DNA of 64,000 nucleotides from Adiantum capillus-veneris (taxonomy: Eukaryota; Streptophyta; Polypodiopsida; Polypodiales; Pteridaceae), in the NCBI GenBank assembly GCA_014529385.2, contig CM043971.1:28723709-28787708 (forward strand). The letters run 5' to 3'. The notes below the pieces were generated by a model. It was not told the DNA's origin, made no database searches, and saw only the letters and a list, made by a program, of their open reading frames with translations. Of the stretch, positions 11,324 to 23,147 are shown piece by piece. Within the stretch, counting starts at the first letter, position 1. Each line of letters begins with the position of its first letter. The position numbers and the translations under genes were made by a program.

Positions 11324-11954
11324 TCAGATGGGGGGAGATGCCGGCTTGGGAGTTTGAAACTCTTGGATGATGGCTTTATCTCCTTGGTAGACTACATGTT
11401 TACCTTGTTTACAAGCTACGTGCATCTTCTTGAGCTCACTTGATTTACTCTTGGGTTGATTTGTGGTCAATTCCTTAGCAATCCAATGTTGTTTCCCCTT
11501 GAGGTGGTAGGATTGGCATAGCAACCTTAGCCACTCTTCATGCATCACCTAAGTGGCACATGCCTATGTGTGTCATTAATCCAAGAGATAGTGTCGGGCT
11601 TGATGTGAACTAATTGAAGAATGTCCTTGAGCTTGGTGATTGCTTCTTTGAGGGTATCCGCCTTGGTGCACCATGACCTTGAGGCTAAAAGATTCTTGTA
11701 ACCGGCATTCTTGAAAGGCTTCTTGTATCTTGTTGTCAATCTCCTTATGTGTTGCTTTTTGGGCTTCCTTCTGGGTTGCCTTGACACTTTCAGTGAGGGA
11801 GGCTTCGACTTCGTGTGTTTTGGCAAGAAAAGCTTGGCTCTCTTTTGCCTTCATATCCTCGAGCATTGCATGAGTTTTTCATTTTCTGCGATGAGTTTTT
11901 GGATGTGAGCCTCTAAGGTTGTGATCCTCGCCACTTGGTGAGTGGTGGGATCCA
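11324..11954 (-). pseudogene. Inverted ORF1p-like coiled-coil protein fragment
   Basis: Minus-strand homologue of 4126-5190. The likely start is the ATG near 11954 (MDPTTHQVARITTLEAHIQ), followed by a heptad-rich coiled coil (KLIAENEKLM, then KATHKEIDNKIQEAF). Next come EAITKLKDIL, TISWINDTHRHVP, LLCQSYHLKGKQHWIAKE and ELKKMHVACKQGKHVVYQGD, split over three frames. Coiled coil, then a strand pattern with a short-chain basic end, is the architecture of L1-type ORF1 RNA-binding proteins. This copy is more complete than the plus-strand one. No endonuclease or reverse transcriptase is adjacent. Confidence 0.4.
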
Positions 11955-12186
11955 TCCTTCGTGCAGCGTCCATCGAAAGAAATCTCTTGCATGTGCAAGC
12001 AATGGGTGTGTCAAAGTTGGACTTTCTTCAAGTAGAAATTTCAAAATCTCTCTATGTGGACAAAGGTCTGCACATAGCTAAAGCTAAAGCTTGGGATATA
12101 AAAGCTATCAACTCTGTGGTTCTTTATTCTTCAAAATTTTTACATCATGTGGTAAGAGGTACCAGCCATTCAATTCTAGGTCCTCC
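11955..12186. other. Unassigned spacer
   Basis: Between the ORF1p-like fragment and element D. There is a short plus-strand open frame (11942-12190) with no recognisable motif. No LTR terminus of element D could be found here. Confidence 0.4.
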
Positions 12187-13775
12187 TTAGACATATCCCC
12201 CGATCTTTGCTTCTAGCTCTTGACATTCTTGGACTCTACTCAAGAGTACACTATTCTCTGACTGCAGTTTGGAATAGTCCTGAGCTAAGACTTCCAAATG
12301 AGTATTCAAACTGGACATCCACTGCTCTTTCCAAATCTGAATCTGTTCTGAAGATTTCTCTTTTCTCTCCAATTGTGATCTGTAGAAGTCAATAGAGTTT
12401 TTAGTAGCAGCTAAATCATCTTTGATTTCATGAATTATTCCCTCTTTCTCCTCAATCAACCTGCTATCTTCTTCACTCCTCTTTGAAACACTTTGTAACT
12501 GAACTACATGAGTTTGCAACTGAAATTTTTCCCTCTGCAGTACTGAACTGTTGAGTTGTGACTGGGATGCAAAGTTTCTCATGAGATCAAGAGCTTTATA
12601 AACATCAAAAATTTCAATTTGTTCACCAAATTTACCAAATTGTACTCCCTCTTGCAAGTCTGGTTTGACCTCTGCTACTGGGCTATTAAGCTTCTTTCTT
12701 TTGATTTTCAAAGAAGACTTAGGGAAAAACATTGTCGTAGCATCAGCTTTCAATGCAGGCTTAGGAGTTTCAATGAAAGAATCCAGGTCAGCTTCAAACT
12801 AATCACCCAAATTTCTCCATAGATCTTCCTCCTCCTGTTCTGTTGGGGTAAACTTCCTGTCTTTCTCTTGAAGATCTACTACCTTCTTCTTTCTGTTCTC
12901 TGCCTGAGAACTGCCTGCTTCATTGTCCTTGTTTCCCTCAAGATGACCGCCCAAATACAAAAACTTTTGGAGATAATGCACCTAGGGTTGTCATACTCAT
13001 TGCATGGATTTGTAAAGCAATCAAGAATGCTCCAATCTTGGTAGATCTATCCTTCCTCTTTTCTTCTAAAAAATTTCTTAACTAAGCCTTTGAATAAGTA
13101 AATTTGTCCAACCAATTGTCCTTCCACACTCTGCAGCATGCAAGAGTGCAAAATTCTCCTTTGAGATATACTCCAACTTTACAAGAACACATACCTTCTC
13201 TAAAAATTATTTAAATTGTTGAAATCTGAAAGGATTCTGAAGTTTGCTAATGGGATAATATCCTCTCTCACCCTGAGCCAGACCAAATTCTTTGTTCATC
13301 AATGCCTCAGAAGATCTGCCAACTGTATTGTCTTCCTCCAAATGAAGATAAAAAATAGTACAGATCAGTTCAGGTCTCAGATAATAATTACCAAAGATAT
13401 TCCCCTTTGTGTCCTGTACATGACTGAGCAAGTTCATAACAGAATCATTGTTCTGCCAGTGTTTCCATGGAAGCCTGGCAAACTGAAGAAGGTTAATCTT
13501 CTGCAACCACTCTTGATGTGCCAACATAGACAAGTCAAGCTCTTGTCTCATCTCCAGGAAAGTGTAGTCAACTGGACCAATGTCCTTTACCAATGGAGAT
13601 GCGTCCAATGGTGTTGAGAGTTCTTCATCAATCACAACATCCTCAACCGCAATAGGCTGAGCTCTATGCAAAGCCTTCCTTGCTGAACACCGTGTCCCTG
13701 GACCAGTGTGCTCTTCAGATTCTTGAGTAGGGATAGCAGAGGAGATGTCAACAGTGAGTGGGTTCTTTGACATGG
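12187..13775 (-). pseudogene. Element D post-pol coiled-coil ORF
   Basis: The first ATG on the minus strand is at 13775 (MSKNPLTVDISS), overlapping the end of the integrase frame by about 28 bp. The first open piece runs to 13207 and has blocks such as FLEMRQELDLSML and FARLPWKHWQNN. After a broken stretch (12800-13200) with an acidic/basic linker (AENRKKKVVDLQEKD), a second open piece (12753-12187) forms a long heptad-rich coiled coil. The function is unknown. Its place after integrase parallels the 3' ORF of element B, although the sequences are not evidently alike. No transmembrane segment stands out, so an envelope role is not supported. Confidence 0.6.
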
Positions 13776-15271
13776 CTAGGAAGCTTAAGAAAACACAGCA
13801 GAAGAGGTGCAAAAAATGTGCGTAGGAGAAAGCTTTGTTGTTGACAAGGATAAACGTCTAGGTAGCGTTTAAAAGTAAATTTGGAACTCACCCGACATGG
13901 AATTCCAACATCCACCTTACAAATCTCTACAAAAAATATTCCATGTGCTAAACCATGATTACTTTTACTCTCTAGGAGATGATTCACATCCACAAAGGGT
14001 TTTAGCCTAAAGCCATTAATTGCCTTTGGGAAAATTCTACCCTGCTCATCAGCCAGCAAAAATGTTGAATCTCCTATCTCTTCTACTACCTGAAAAGGCC
14101 CCAAGTACCTTAACTTGAGCTTACCAGGTCTTTTGCCAAGTCTATTTTTGTACATAAGTACCCAATCACCTTCTCCAAAGGATTTGTACTTAATGTTCCT
14201 ATCCACCCAAGCTTGTCTTCTTCTTTGAATTGCTTCAGTGATATATGCTGCCTGAATTCTTCTCTCCTCTAATTTCAATAATTGTTCCTGCCTGCAAACT
14301 GAAGACTCATCTCCTGACAATTTATATTGAAGTGCAATTCTCAAACTTGGAACAACAAATTCCATAGGTACAATGGCTTCCAGACCATATACCGTCTTAA
14401 ATGGTGTCATCCATGTGCTAACTTTAGATGCTGTCTTGAATGCCCACAATGTTGAATCTAGTTTGGTATCCCAATCCTTCTTGTTTTCTGAAACAATTCT
14501 CCTCAGGATCCTCACTAGAGTTTTTTTGGTAGACTTTGCCTGACCATTAGCTTGTGGATAGTAAACTGTGGACTTCTTGTGGATAATCAGGTGATATTTA
14601 GTAAGCTTCCGGGTCACTTTATTGATGAAATGTCCACCCTGATCTAAAACTAATTCAACAGGACATCCAAACCTAGTCATTATGTTTCTGTAAAGGAACT
14701 TGGCCACACGTTTTGCCTTGTTATCCTTCATTGCCTGTGCTTCTACCCACTTGGTACAGTAATCTATTTCCACAAGAATATACTTATTACCTGTAAATTT
14801 TGTTGTTGGCTTCATAGGGCCCACAAAGTCCAATCCCCACTTTTGAAAAGGTTCAAGTGGTAGAATAGGTTGTAAAGGCATCCTATCAGCATTGAGAGGT
14901 CTATCATCCCTCTGACAAGTTAAATAGGACTTCATAAACTCATTGGAATCCTTAAAAACTGATGGCCACCACAAACCTGCTTGTAATATTTTCTTTGCAT
15001 TAATCTCTCCTAAAAAGTGACCACCTGCATCACCTGAATGGGCTTCATTTAACATTGCGTGTTGTTCAACCTGCTCCACACATCTCCTGAGTATCTGATC
15101 AATACCCTTTTTGTACAAGACTTCCATAATCACTGTGAAGAATCTGCTTTGCCAGGCAAGTTTCTTCCTCTGGGTAACCACCATCTGTCTGGGTAAAACA
15201 CCATCAAGAAGAAAGTATAAAATATCTACATACCATGAATCTTTGTCTTGAATGACCTGTACTGGAAACAT
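13776..15271 (-). CDS. Element D integrase, open but catalytically altered
   Basis: This lies in a long open minus-strand frame (507 codons to 13748). It contains the zinc-binding N-terminus (EAHSGDAGGHF ... YLTCQ), in which the first of the two Cys is Tyr. The catalytic core has Asp in WGLDFVGP and Asp in LVLDQGGHF. At the third acidic position the sequence reads GQAKSTKK, with Lys (codon at 14534-14536) where Glu is expected. The C-terminal domain (GDWVLMYKNRLGKRPGKLKLRYLGPF) is well kept. Integration activity is therefore unlikely. The true C-terminus probably lies before about 13900, and the rest is readthrough into the 3' ORF leader. Confidence 0.85.
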
Positions 15272-15298
15272 GTTTGCATCAGGTAATTCATCAATTTC

Positions 15299-16600
15299 CT
15301 AATTGGAAACTTCACATGTAGCCAATCTGCTCAGGTAATCTGCAATAACCTGTTCTTGGCCTGGTTTATGAATGACTGAATAATCAAACTCCTGCATTAA
15401 CAATACCCATCTAGCCAGTCTCCCTGATAAATCAGGTTTATTTACCAAGTAGACCAAAGGTTGATGATCTACATGAATTATCACATGATTAGCTAACAAA
15501 TAATGCATGAACTTCTGAAGTCCAAACATCATCCTGAGGCATTCCCTTTCAATTACTGAATAGTTCCTCTCTGCAAAAGATAACACCCTGCTTGCATAAT
15601 ATATTGGTTTAAACCAACCCTTCTCAGGTTCTTGCATCAAGACTGCACCAATAGCTGAATGAGAGGCATCCACAAACAAGTGGAATGGTTTTTTCTAGTC
15701 AGGAGGAATCAAGATAGGTGCAATTACTAGCATTTTCTTCAACAATGTAAAAGCCCTTTCTTGCTCTTCTTTCCATGCAAACTCCACAATCTTTTTTGTT
15801 AAGTATGTCAAGGGTAAACACACATGAGCCAGGTATCTAAGAAACCTGGTGTGCCATTTAACCTATCCAATGAACCTCATTAGTTGCTTAACGGTTTTAG
15901 GAGCATGTGCTTTCAAAATAGCTTCCACTTTCTTGGGATCAATGGCAATGCCCTTTTTACTGATGATGTGTCCCAACAAAATACCATTTTCACTACAAAT
16001 GCACATTTTGTTGGGTTGAGTGACATCCTGGCCTCCCTGCATTTCTGAAAACATAACCTCAAATGATGCAAATGTTCAGTTTTACTTCCTAACACACTAA
16101 AATCATCCAAAAAAACCTTCATAAATGCTGTCAAGTATGGAGCAAAAACCTACATCACCCATTTTTGGAATGTTGGTGGTGTATTTTTAATGCGAAAGTT
16201 CATAACTGTGGAAGCATAGACTCCACATTCTGTTATAAATGTTGTTTTATCCCTGTCTTCCAAAGCTATACCGACCTGATTCTATCCACTAAATCCATCC
16301 AAAAAGCTGTACATCTCCTTCCCTGCAACTGTATCTAGCATTGTGCCACAGTAAGGTAATGGGAATGGATTGGTAATGGTGGTAGCATTCAGTTTCTTGT
16401 AATCCACACAAATTCTGATCTTGCCATTCTTCTTTTGCACCACCACAATGGGTGACAACCAGGTTACTTTATCACCACTGGATAAATAAAACCTACTTCT
16501 AGAAGTTTATCAATCTCCTCCTGCACCTGTTTTGCATAATTGGGATTCATCCTATACCTCTGTTGCTTGATCGGAATTGCATCAGTTTTCAAATTTATCC
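15299..16600 (-). pseudogene. Element D reverse transcriptase and RNase H
   Basis: RNase H is open at 15299-15679 with Asp in LFVDASHSAIG, Glu in VIERECLRM, Asp in HVDHQPLVYL and the closing IADYLSRL, the normal Ty3 set. The reverse transcriptase upstream (about 15860-16600) is recognisable from VVQKKNGKIRICVDYKKLN, the catalytic FLDD box (KVFLDDFSVLG) and NPTKCAF, but stops and shifts cut it into pieces. No second RNase H lies between it and integrase, unlike element A. Confidence 0.85.
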
Positions 16601-16604
16601 TATG

Positions 16605-17967
16605 CTAGCACACTGCTGGGTGTGCTCCCTTCATATCAGTGTAAGACCAAGAAAAAATATCTTTAAACTCCTTTAACAAGGTTTTCAATGACTTTCTGAA
16701 ATTCAAGTCCAATTCAGTGGACACTTTAACTATCCTGGGGTCTCTATCCTCTCCCAAATTCATGTCTTCCAAATCATCTTTGCTAACTCTTGAGCTCTTT
16801 ACCATTTGCTCATCAAAGATCTGCTCTACATGTTTAATTGCTTCTAATGCTTCCTGCTCCTCTTGTGACTTTTTGGTGGAAGCTAAAATCCCTGAAACAT
16901 TTTTGTTGTTTGTCAGTTTTGGATCAGGTGACTGGTCCTAATTCTGAGCTGTGTTTGTAATTTTTTGAACATCAACCTCAAAAATAGGAATAACTGTCTC
17001 ATTCCTTTGAAGAAACTCTTCTTCCTCATCTTCTTCAATTGCTTCCCCCATATTGATTCCCTCTGCATACAAAGGTCTAAAACCTGGTGGGATTGTTTTC
17101 GTGGGTGTCATCTGTATCCTAACCTTCTTCTTGCCCTGTTTGATCACAATGGAGTCTGCACCCCAAAGTTGCTTGACTTTAGCTGCCCTTAACCATGGTC
17201 TTCCCAAGATCATTGGGTAGGAACAGGTTGTTTCTTTGAGTCTGAGAATCACAAATTTCACAATGAAAATTAATCTTGCAACACTTATGGTTTGGTTCCT
17301 AAGAATCCCCAAAGGTTGCACTCTCCTTTGATCTGCCATTTTCACTTGAAATGGTGTGCCCAATTGGTTAATTTCAGTTTCTTACACTCTGATTCAGGAA
17401 GAATGTTAACTCCTGAACCTCCGTCCACTAATACATCTGACAAGTACACCATTCCAATGGAAATGTTGATCAATGGACCTTTGTAGTCTACATCCACTAG
17501 TGCTACATCTCCAGAATCAATATGGATATGTCCCATTTCTTCCTGTGGTAATTTCTTTCCTTTAGCTTCATCTGTCAGTTTCCTGAGGAACACCTGACTG
17601 AAGTCAGGGAACAATTTCAAGAGTTGTCCCACTTTGACTGAAATTGGGGCATCCATAAGGGCTTCAAAAATGTCATCAGATAACCCCTTGGTACAAGATT
17701 GCACTGAATTATCTGGCTTCAAGGAATGCAGCAATGATGTAGAATTTGACTGCTTATTGACCATCTTCTCCCAGATTTTTTAAACTAAATTTGTGGGCCA
17801 AAAATTTGTTGCTTTGTTAGGTTTTTTATTAGATTGATCTCTTGTAAGACTCCTCTCCTGATCTTCTTCTGAGCTTTCCAATCAATAGGGTCCTCAACAT
17901 CTTTTCCTTGCTCGTTTTCCTGTGGTGACAACTTTCCGTTGGATCTTGTGATGGCTAAAGTTTGCAC
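16605..17967 (-). pseudogene. Element D protease region
   Basis: Retropepsin that would process the polyprotein. The active site reads VLVDGGSGVNILP, with the D-G-G form common in plant Athila/Tat elements rather than D-T-G. It is followed in another frame by ADQRRVQPLGI and the second landmark MILGRPWLRAAKV. Acidic linker peptides (EAIEEDEEEEFL) and a stretch before the reverse transcriptase (16605-16805, LKEFKDIFSWSY) complete it. A frame change near 17350 divides the domain. Confidence 0.8.
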
Positions 17968-18118
17968 CTCCTATGGTTTGTCAAACACTTCCTCAATTTG
18001 AATACAATGAGAGCAATCACACTGAGAAGTTTTTACAGAATCAATGTATGGTTTGGGTAAGTTTTCTCCTATTTCCTCAGTAAAACAGTCTATTGTCAGG
18101 TTCTGATGGTTGACTACC

Positions 18119-19832
18119 CTATTTTTTATCTAAAGTGTCAATCTCTTCCAAAAACATTGCATTTACGTGAGCTTGTGATTTCATTCTACCATCATTGGAA
18201 GAACTAGCACCTGCATTTGGGGAATTGAAATTCACAATTGGAATATCTCTATCATTCCTATGCTTACACCACAAGTCATATGCAGGTCCTTGCTTGTGTC
18301 CCATTGCACCACAATAGTTACATGGTTGCATTGGATCGTTGGTTTATTGAAACCTTGGCCCATTTTTCCAACTCCCTTGCTGGAATGGCCTTTGTTGATT
18401 TGAATTTTGAAATCTACCCTTGAAGGCTTGTGGTGCAACCACGTTAGCACCTGATTCCATCTTTGCTAAAATATGTGTTAGTCTTCTTCCTCTAAAATTG
18501 GGGTTATAATAGCAATTATCATACTCATGTCCAGGTCTTTGGCATACCTGAAAAAATGGTGATCTGGCAGGACTAGAAAATGATTGTGACTGCATCTCCT
18601 TCAATATATCCAGAATCTGTTTACTGATATCATTTGGTTCCTTAGATTCAAACTTACCATTCTTGGCTTTGCCTTTGCTTTTGTGTTTCTTTGAGTTTGA
18701 TCCTTTCTTCTTGGACTTTTTATTCTTCTTCTTCTTGGCACTCCATGTGTCCTTTTCCTCATCCTCAAAATCTGTGTCCTAATCAGAATCTGAATCTATT
18801 TCCTCATCACCGTCTGAATCTGGATCTGAATCCTCATTTTTTGAATTGGAGTCTTGTTGGAACTTCTTCTTCTTATTCACTGGTGCCGTATCTTCTTTTA
18901 GCTCTCATGGCTGCATCCACAATGTTCCCAAAATCTTGAGGTTGGGTAAGAGGAGCATGACCTGCAATGGCACTCTTCAACTTTTCCCTCAAACCTCTAC
19001 AGAAATAGTCACCCAATTGTTCCCAAGAGGGTCTTTGATCGGCTTGCAACCTGTTCATCAAGTTCCTAAATTGTTGGGCATAGTCTTCCACCAACAGATC
19101 CTTTTGCTTTATATTTCTGATTTTCCTCATAACCTCTTCACGGGTTTTCTCTACTATGAACCTGGCCAAAAATCTGATCTTTAAGTTATCATAATCAGGG
19201 AATGCAGCAACACCATACTGCATGAACCAAGACATGGCTTTTCCCTATAATGTTGCTGCAAAATGCTCCTTCTTGATAGCATCATCATAATATACATCAT
19301 ACCCACTAGCAGACCATCTTGTCTCAAACTGTCCCACATGACTGTGAGCATCCTGGGAGTCTTTCCCACTGAATTTGGTTGCCCCTACTTTGGGGTTGAG
19401 TGGTGGTTGTGCCATAATGGGTACTTGTTGAATTTGTGGACCCCCCATAGGGTTTAAGTTCAACAATGGTAAAAGTGGTGGTTTAGGAAACCACAGTTGC
19501 CGCCTTACCCTAAAAAATTGTTGGACTGCCTAAATGCCAACTAATTGATGGATGACTCTTTCAAGAGTCGGGTTGCTTCCCTGCACTGTTAGCCGAGGTG
19601 AAGATGTTTCCCCTTCCTCCTGTTGTTGGTCTCCACTTGTGTTGTTGGTCTCTCTAGGTCCTGTTCCTTCAGGAATTGGTGGAAAACTTGTAACTGCTCC
19701 TACTTCAGGAATTTCTTCCCCTGCATGATCCCTTGATCTCTGAAGTTGAGATTCCAGCCATGATTCATATCTCCTTCTTCAAAACCTGGTGCCATAGGAT
19801 AGTTTTGGTGGTTCATCCCCTGATTCACTCAT
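18119..19832 (-). pseudogene. Element D gag
   Basis: The likely start is ATG at 19832 (MSESGDEPPKLSYG), followed by a low-complexity Pro/Gln/Glu region. The capsid-like core follows in two frames (19181-19466 and 18873-19235) with GATKFSGKD, MSWFMQYG, FLARFIVEKTREE, DYAQQFRNLMNRL and DYFCRGLREKLK. Asp/Ser/Lys repeats at about 18690-18870 and zinc-knuckle-like pieces (CQRPGHEYDNC near 18530; CNYCGAMGHKQG near 18310) close it. At least four disruptions are present. Confidence 0.8.
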
Positions 19833-20517
19833 ACATGTCTCCTTCTACTTGTGATCTTGAGGAAAATTCTGAGTTGTCTACTAGTGCAGTTAACCAAACT
19901 GGTTGGACCATTCACTAATCCAAAAGGCAAAAACTGTGCTTTGTAAAACTGAAAAACCTTGGAAACAACATGAAGCTTTAAATCACCAGGCAATTTGGGA
20001 AAATACTCTTGAAAGAAAATCAGGTTGTAATTTTCTTGTTCCTCCTCCTCTGACTTCCAATTAGATAATGCTTGCAAGGATTCTTCAGGTTCACAACCCC
20101 ATATGCCCCAACTAGACCCCATTGCCCATTAAGGCTTTGATCAAAGTTTGCTCCATAATCAACAGGATCTCCAAGTGTTATTGAGGCATACAGGGAGTGG
20201 GATTTACGACTAAATCAACCATTAAATCATTACATCATCATCTCGCAGAATCAGAACAGTTTCAGTACTTGTACAAGTTCAGAATAGAATCAGGGTACTG
20301 AATGGAAACTGAAGACAAAATACACAGAGAAACAAAGAATCTCCATATCCATAGCCTTGCATTCATAGTCCTTCTCTCATACAATGTGCTAACATCAGGT
20401 GCGAGGTCAACTACTAGGAAGAATGAAGAGGCACAAAGCTCTTCCCTAATTACAAACTAAAAAGTAAACTACTAAGGTTCAATAACACTTTACTGAAAGA
20501 ATATGCAAGGCTAACAA
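19833..20517 (-). other. Element D leader or unassigned left-over
   Basis: Upstream of D gag on the minus strand. A short open frame (19829-20122) has no family match. No primer-binding sequence or LTR end was found, and the stretch ends where element B's LTR fragment begins. Confidence 0.4.
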
Positions 20518-21070
20518 ACCACAGGTAAGAGCTCTACACATTGACGTAACATTTCGTGGTAATTTGTAGCTTTTGGTGTTGCCAATCCATGGACTAATTT
20601 CATCATTTTTAGTAATTTAAACTTTAAAATCATAAACTAAGTATAGGCGGGGTATTGGGGCATCATTGCTAAGCATTTAGATGCATTCTGGGTCAAAAAC
20701 GACGGTCAAAAACTCACTGCTATAAATAATTGTAATTTTTGCACTTGACCTAAAGTAAGATTTGAGACCATAAGCATGTGTTCTTAGGTCTTATAAACAT
20801 ATCCTAGAAATTCTGTAATGTTTGGATGTCATTTGATGTTGTAACGGATGTGATTTGTTTGCCGATGGGCGATTAGCTTTTGGTGATTTCAATCAGTTGA
20901 GTGTAGCTTGAGTTAGATGCGAGTTGTTTGTTGTTTTTCAAGAGATTGACAACCTCTTGTAGCCTCTATGCACTAGTCAAGTTAGCTTCATCCCATGGAC
21001 TAACAATTATATTGGTGGTTCTCGCTATGTCTACAATAAGATAGGAGTGAGGTTAGACACCCGTTCCACA
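20518..21070 (+). repeat. Truncated 5' LTR of element B
   Basis: Corresponds to the last ~555 bp of the 906-bp LTR (from ggtaagagctct to ttccaca). The first ~350 bp, including U3 and the TATA box, are missing and replaced by element D flank. This copy therefore cannot have started transcription in its present form. It is clearly more diverged from the 3' LTR than the two LTRs of A or F are from each other. A decayed palindromic motif lies at 20721-20740. Confidence 0.85.
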
Positions 21071-21092
21071 TTTCGCACCACTGCCGAGGATC
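21071..21092 (+). promoter_or_regulatory. Primer-binding site of element B (tRNA-Asp-like)
   Basis: Directly after the LTR comes tttcgcaccactgccgagga. It resembles the TGGCGCCGTTGCCGGGGA site known from Athila-type plant elements, with mismatches mostly of the C-to-T or G-to-A kind expected from methylated CpG decay. Confidence 0.6.
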
Positions 21093-21757
21093 AAAGAGAC
21101 CTAAACTAGGGGAAAAAATGAGCGTGTTGGGAAGTTATCCTTTAACTTCCTCTTGGATCTCCTAGAGTCAAAACTTTATTTTTAAAACCGCATAGCTTAA
21201 GATTGTCGTCTGTTGCTGTGTAGAGGTAGCTTGGAAGTATATTGTACCGGCTAAGTATCTTTTAGGATTGTAGGATTAGATTATGATTTTGGGAATGATT
21301 GATGGACGAGACAAGTCTTAAGATCAAGGCTCAGAAAACCATAAAAAACAAGAAAACGAGTGTTTGTGGACACTTTCCACAAACCCATTGTAGTAGAACT
21401 TAGGAGTAAGGTAAGTAGAATCCGAGGTGGAATCTCAGAATATTGCTCTATCCAAAAGAATCAATTGTGAGTTGTTTATGTAAAGTTTAAAAATTTCAGA
21501 TCTACAGCTATAAATAGCACCAAAAGATTGTTAACCACTAAATCCGACTAGAGAGTATGCTTTAAAAGTTGTATGAACCAGTAGGTAAGCTTAAGGACTC
21601 ATTGAGGTAAAAATTTCAAGAGTTTGCAAAAAATCAGATTATCTACTTTTTCTTGACATTTTAGGCCAAATTAAGTTTTGACTTTAGAGGCTTAAAATAG
21701 CTCATGAAAAGACTGTCCAGTGAAAAAGTTGAAAAAAGTGCTCATTTTAGGCCTAAA

Positions 21758-22641
21758 GTAAATAATCAAGATTATTTACTTTCATCTCAAAAGTGACCAA
21801 GGTTGATACCAGAGACTCTATGCATGTGTACAAACATCTTTTGTAAAGGCCCATAGAATTTGGATCACCAAACTAACCAAAAACTTGGTAAAAACTAACT
21901 TCTCTACTGACTGTCGAGAACTTGAGTGTACATTGGGAAAATTTTGTTCAAACTCAGTGAAACTTGACTCATAGGCTTATATTGATATGATAAACAAGTG
22001 CACATGATCAGTTGACCAAAATGATGCAAAAATTTACCAGAAGTAAATAATCGCAATTATTTACTTTTGTCCCATTTTTTAACTTTTTTGAGCAACCCAG
22101 CACACCACTAGTTTTAGCATGTTATATTAAGCCCACAAATCAAATTTGGTAAGAATTGGATCCTTGGATTGGAAATTTGGGCCAAATTTGCAAAGTCAAT
22201 CTCTGCAGACACAAAATTGACCATTTGAGCAGGAATTATCCAAACTTGATGAAACTTGGCTAGGGAGCTTAAGTTGAGCTGCTTAACCATTTTGTGTCAA
22301 GATTGTGACAAAAACTTGCATAAAAATAACAAGAGTAAATAATCGTGATTGTTTACATCTGCTATAAAACTAAACATTTTTGCACATTTGAGTATACACA
22401 AGGCTAAGCATATCAAGTAGACCACACAAATCAATTTTGGTGAAATTTGGATCACAAAAGTGAGACTTAAGCTAGATTCTTGAAAACTGAGTGTGCAGAC
22501 ATGAAACAGTTTTGATAACTTGAACAAATTTTGTTCAAACTAAGTGAAACTTGTCCAGAGACCTTAACAAGTTGCATACTTGGAAAATCAAGCCAAAAAG
22601 TGTAAAATTTTGGAGAAAAGTAAATAATTGCAATTATTTAC
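21758..22641 (+). repeat. Leader array: four palindromes at ~285-bp spacing
   Basis: Four 22-bp palindromes lie at 21758-21779, 22043-22064, 22335-22356 and 22620-22641 (spacings 285, 292, 285). Consensus arms are GTAAATAATC and GATTATTTAC around two centre bases; copy 4 has TT/AA inner variants and is a perfect palindrome. The DNA between them is itself a diverged tandem repeat: each unit also has a ttggatc-like phrase about 90-115 bp after the palindrome and a phrase like caaactnagtgaaacttg. The array lies in the untranslated leader before gag. The flanking leader (21093-21757 and 22642-23147) holds nothing else I recognise. Confidence 0.9.
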
Positions 22642-23147
22642 TACTGATACATAGAGACAGACTTTTTGACTTTTGACCTTGTACAGTGTGAGACCAACAT
22701 AATACAAGGCCACCAGGAAATTTTGGGTTCCATCGGATCCAAATTAGTACATATTCACTCAGTTTCCAGGTTGCAGATTAGCCTTTGGCTTTTTACAAAA
22801 GTAGAATCTGAAAGTCTCATTTGATGACTCACATAGCTCGATTTGAAGTGATACACATAGACCAGTCACAATAGTTAGCAAAAATTGTACATTCTTTGTG
22901 AAAGATTAGCTAACTTGATTAAAATTGATACAGGAATCAGGTTGCAGAAAAGGAATTGAAAGCTTGACAAGAGTTGCAATCAAGTCAACTGGAAGAAGCT
23001 AATAACAAGTGAATCCGATAGTAAGTACTCTATCCAGGGCTTCAAAAGTCTATATGAACCTTAGATCTGGTCGTATACTAGCAAACCAAGGCATATTTGG
23101 AGAGATCGCTAGTACAGTATCCACCGAAGAGAGTGTGAATCAAGGCA

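Larger units (their letters stand above)
12187..20150 (-). mobile_element. Element D: decayed Ty3/gypsy with post-pol ORF
   Basis: Minus-strand order from right to left: gag, protease, reverse transcriptase, RNase H, integrase, then an extra coiled-coil ORF. Reverse transcriptase before integrase marks it as Ty3 type. A single RNase H and no chromodomain, together with a long region after pol, suggest the Athila-like branch. No LTR pair or primer site was recognised. The right side is cut at about 20517, where element B's partial LTR starts. The left end is undefined. Many stops and shifts make it an old copy. Confidence 0.85.

Noticed and set aside
21758-22641. CRISPR-like array
   Set aside because: Repeats are 22 bp at ~285-bp spacing, the spacers are themselves related, and the setting is a plant retrotransposon.
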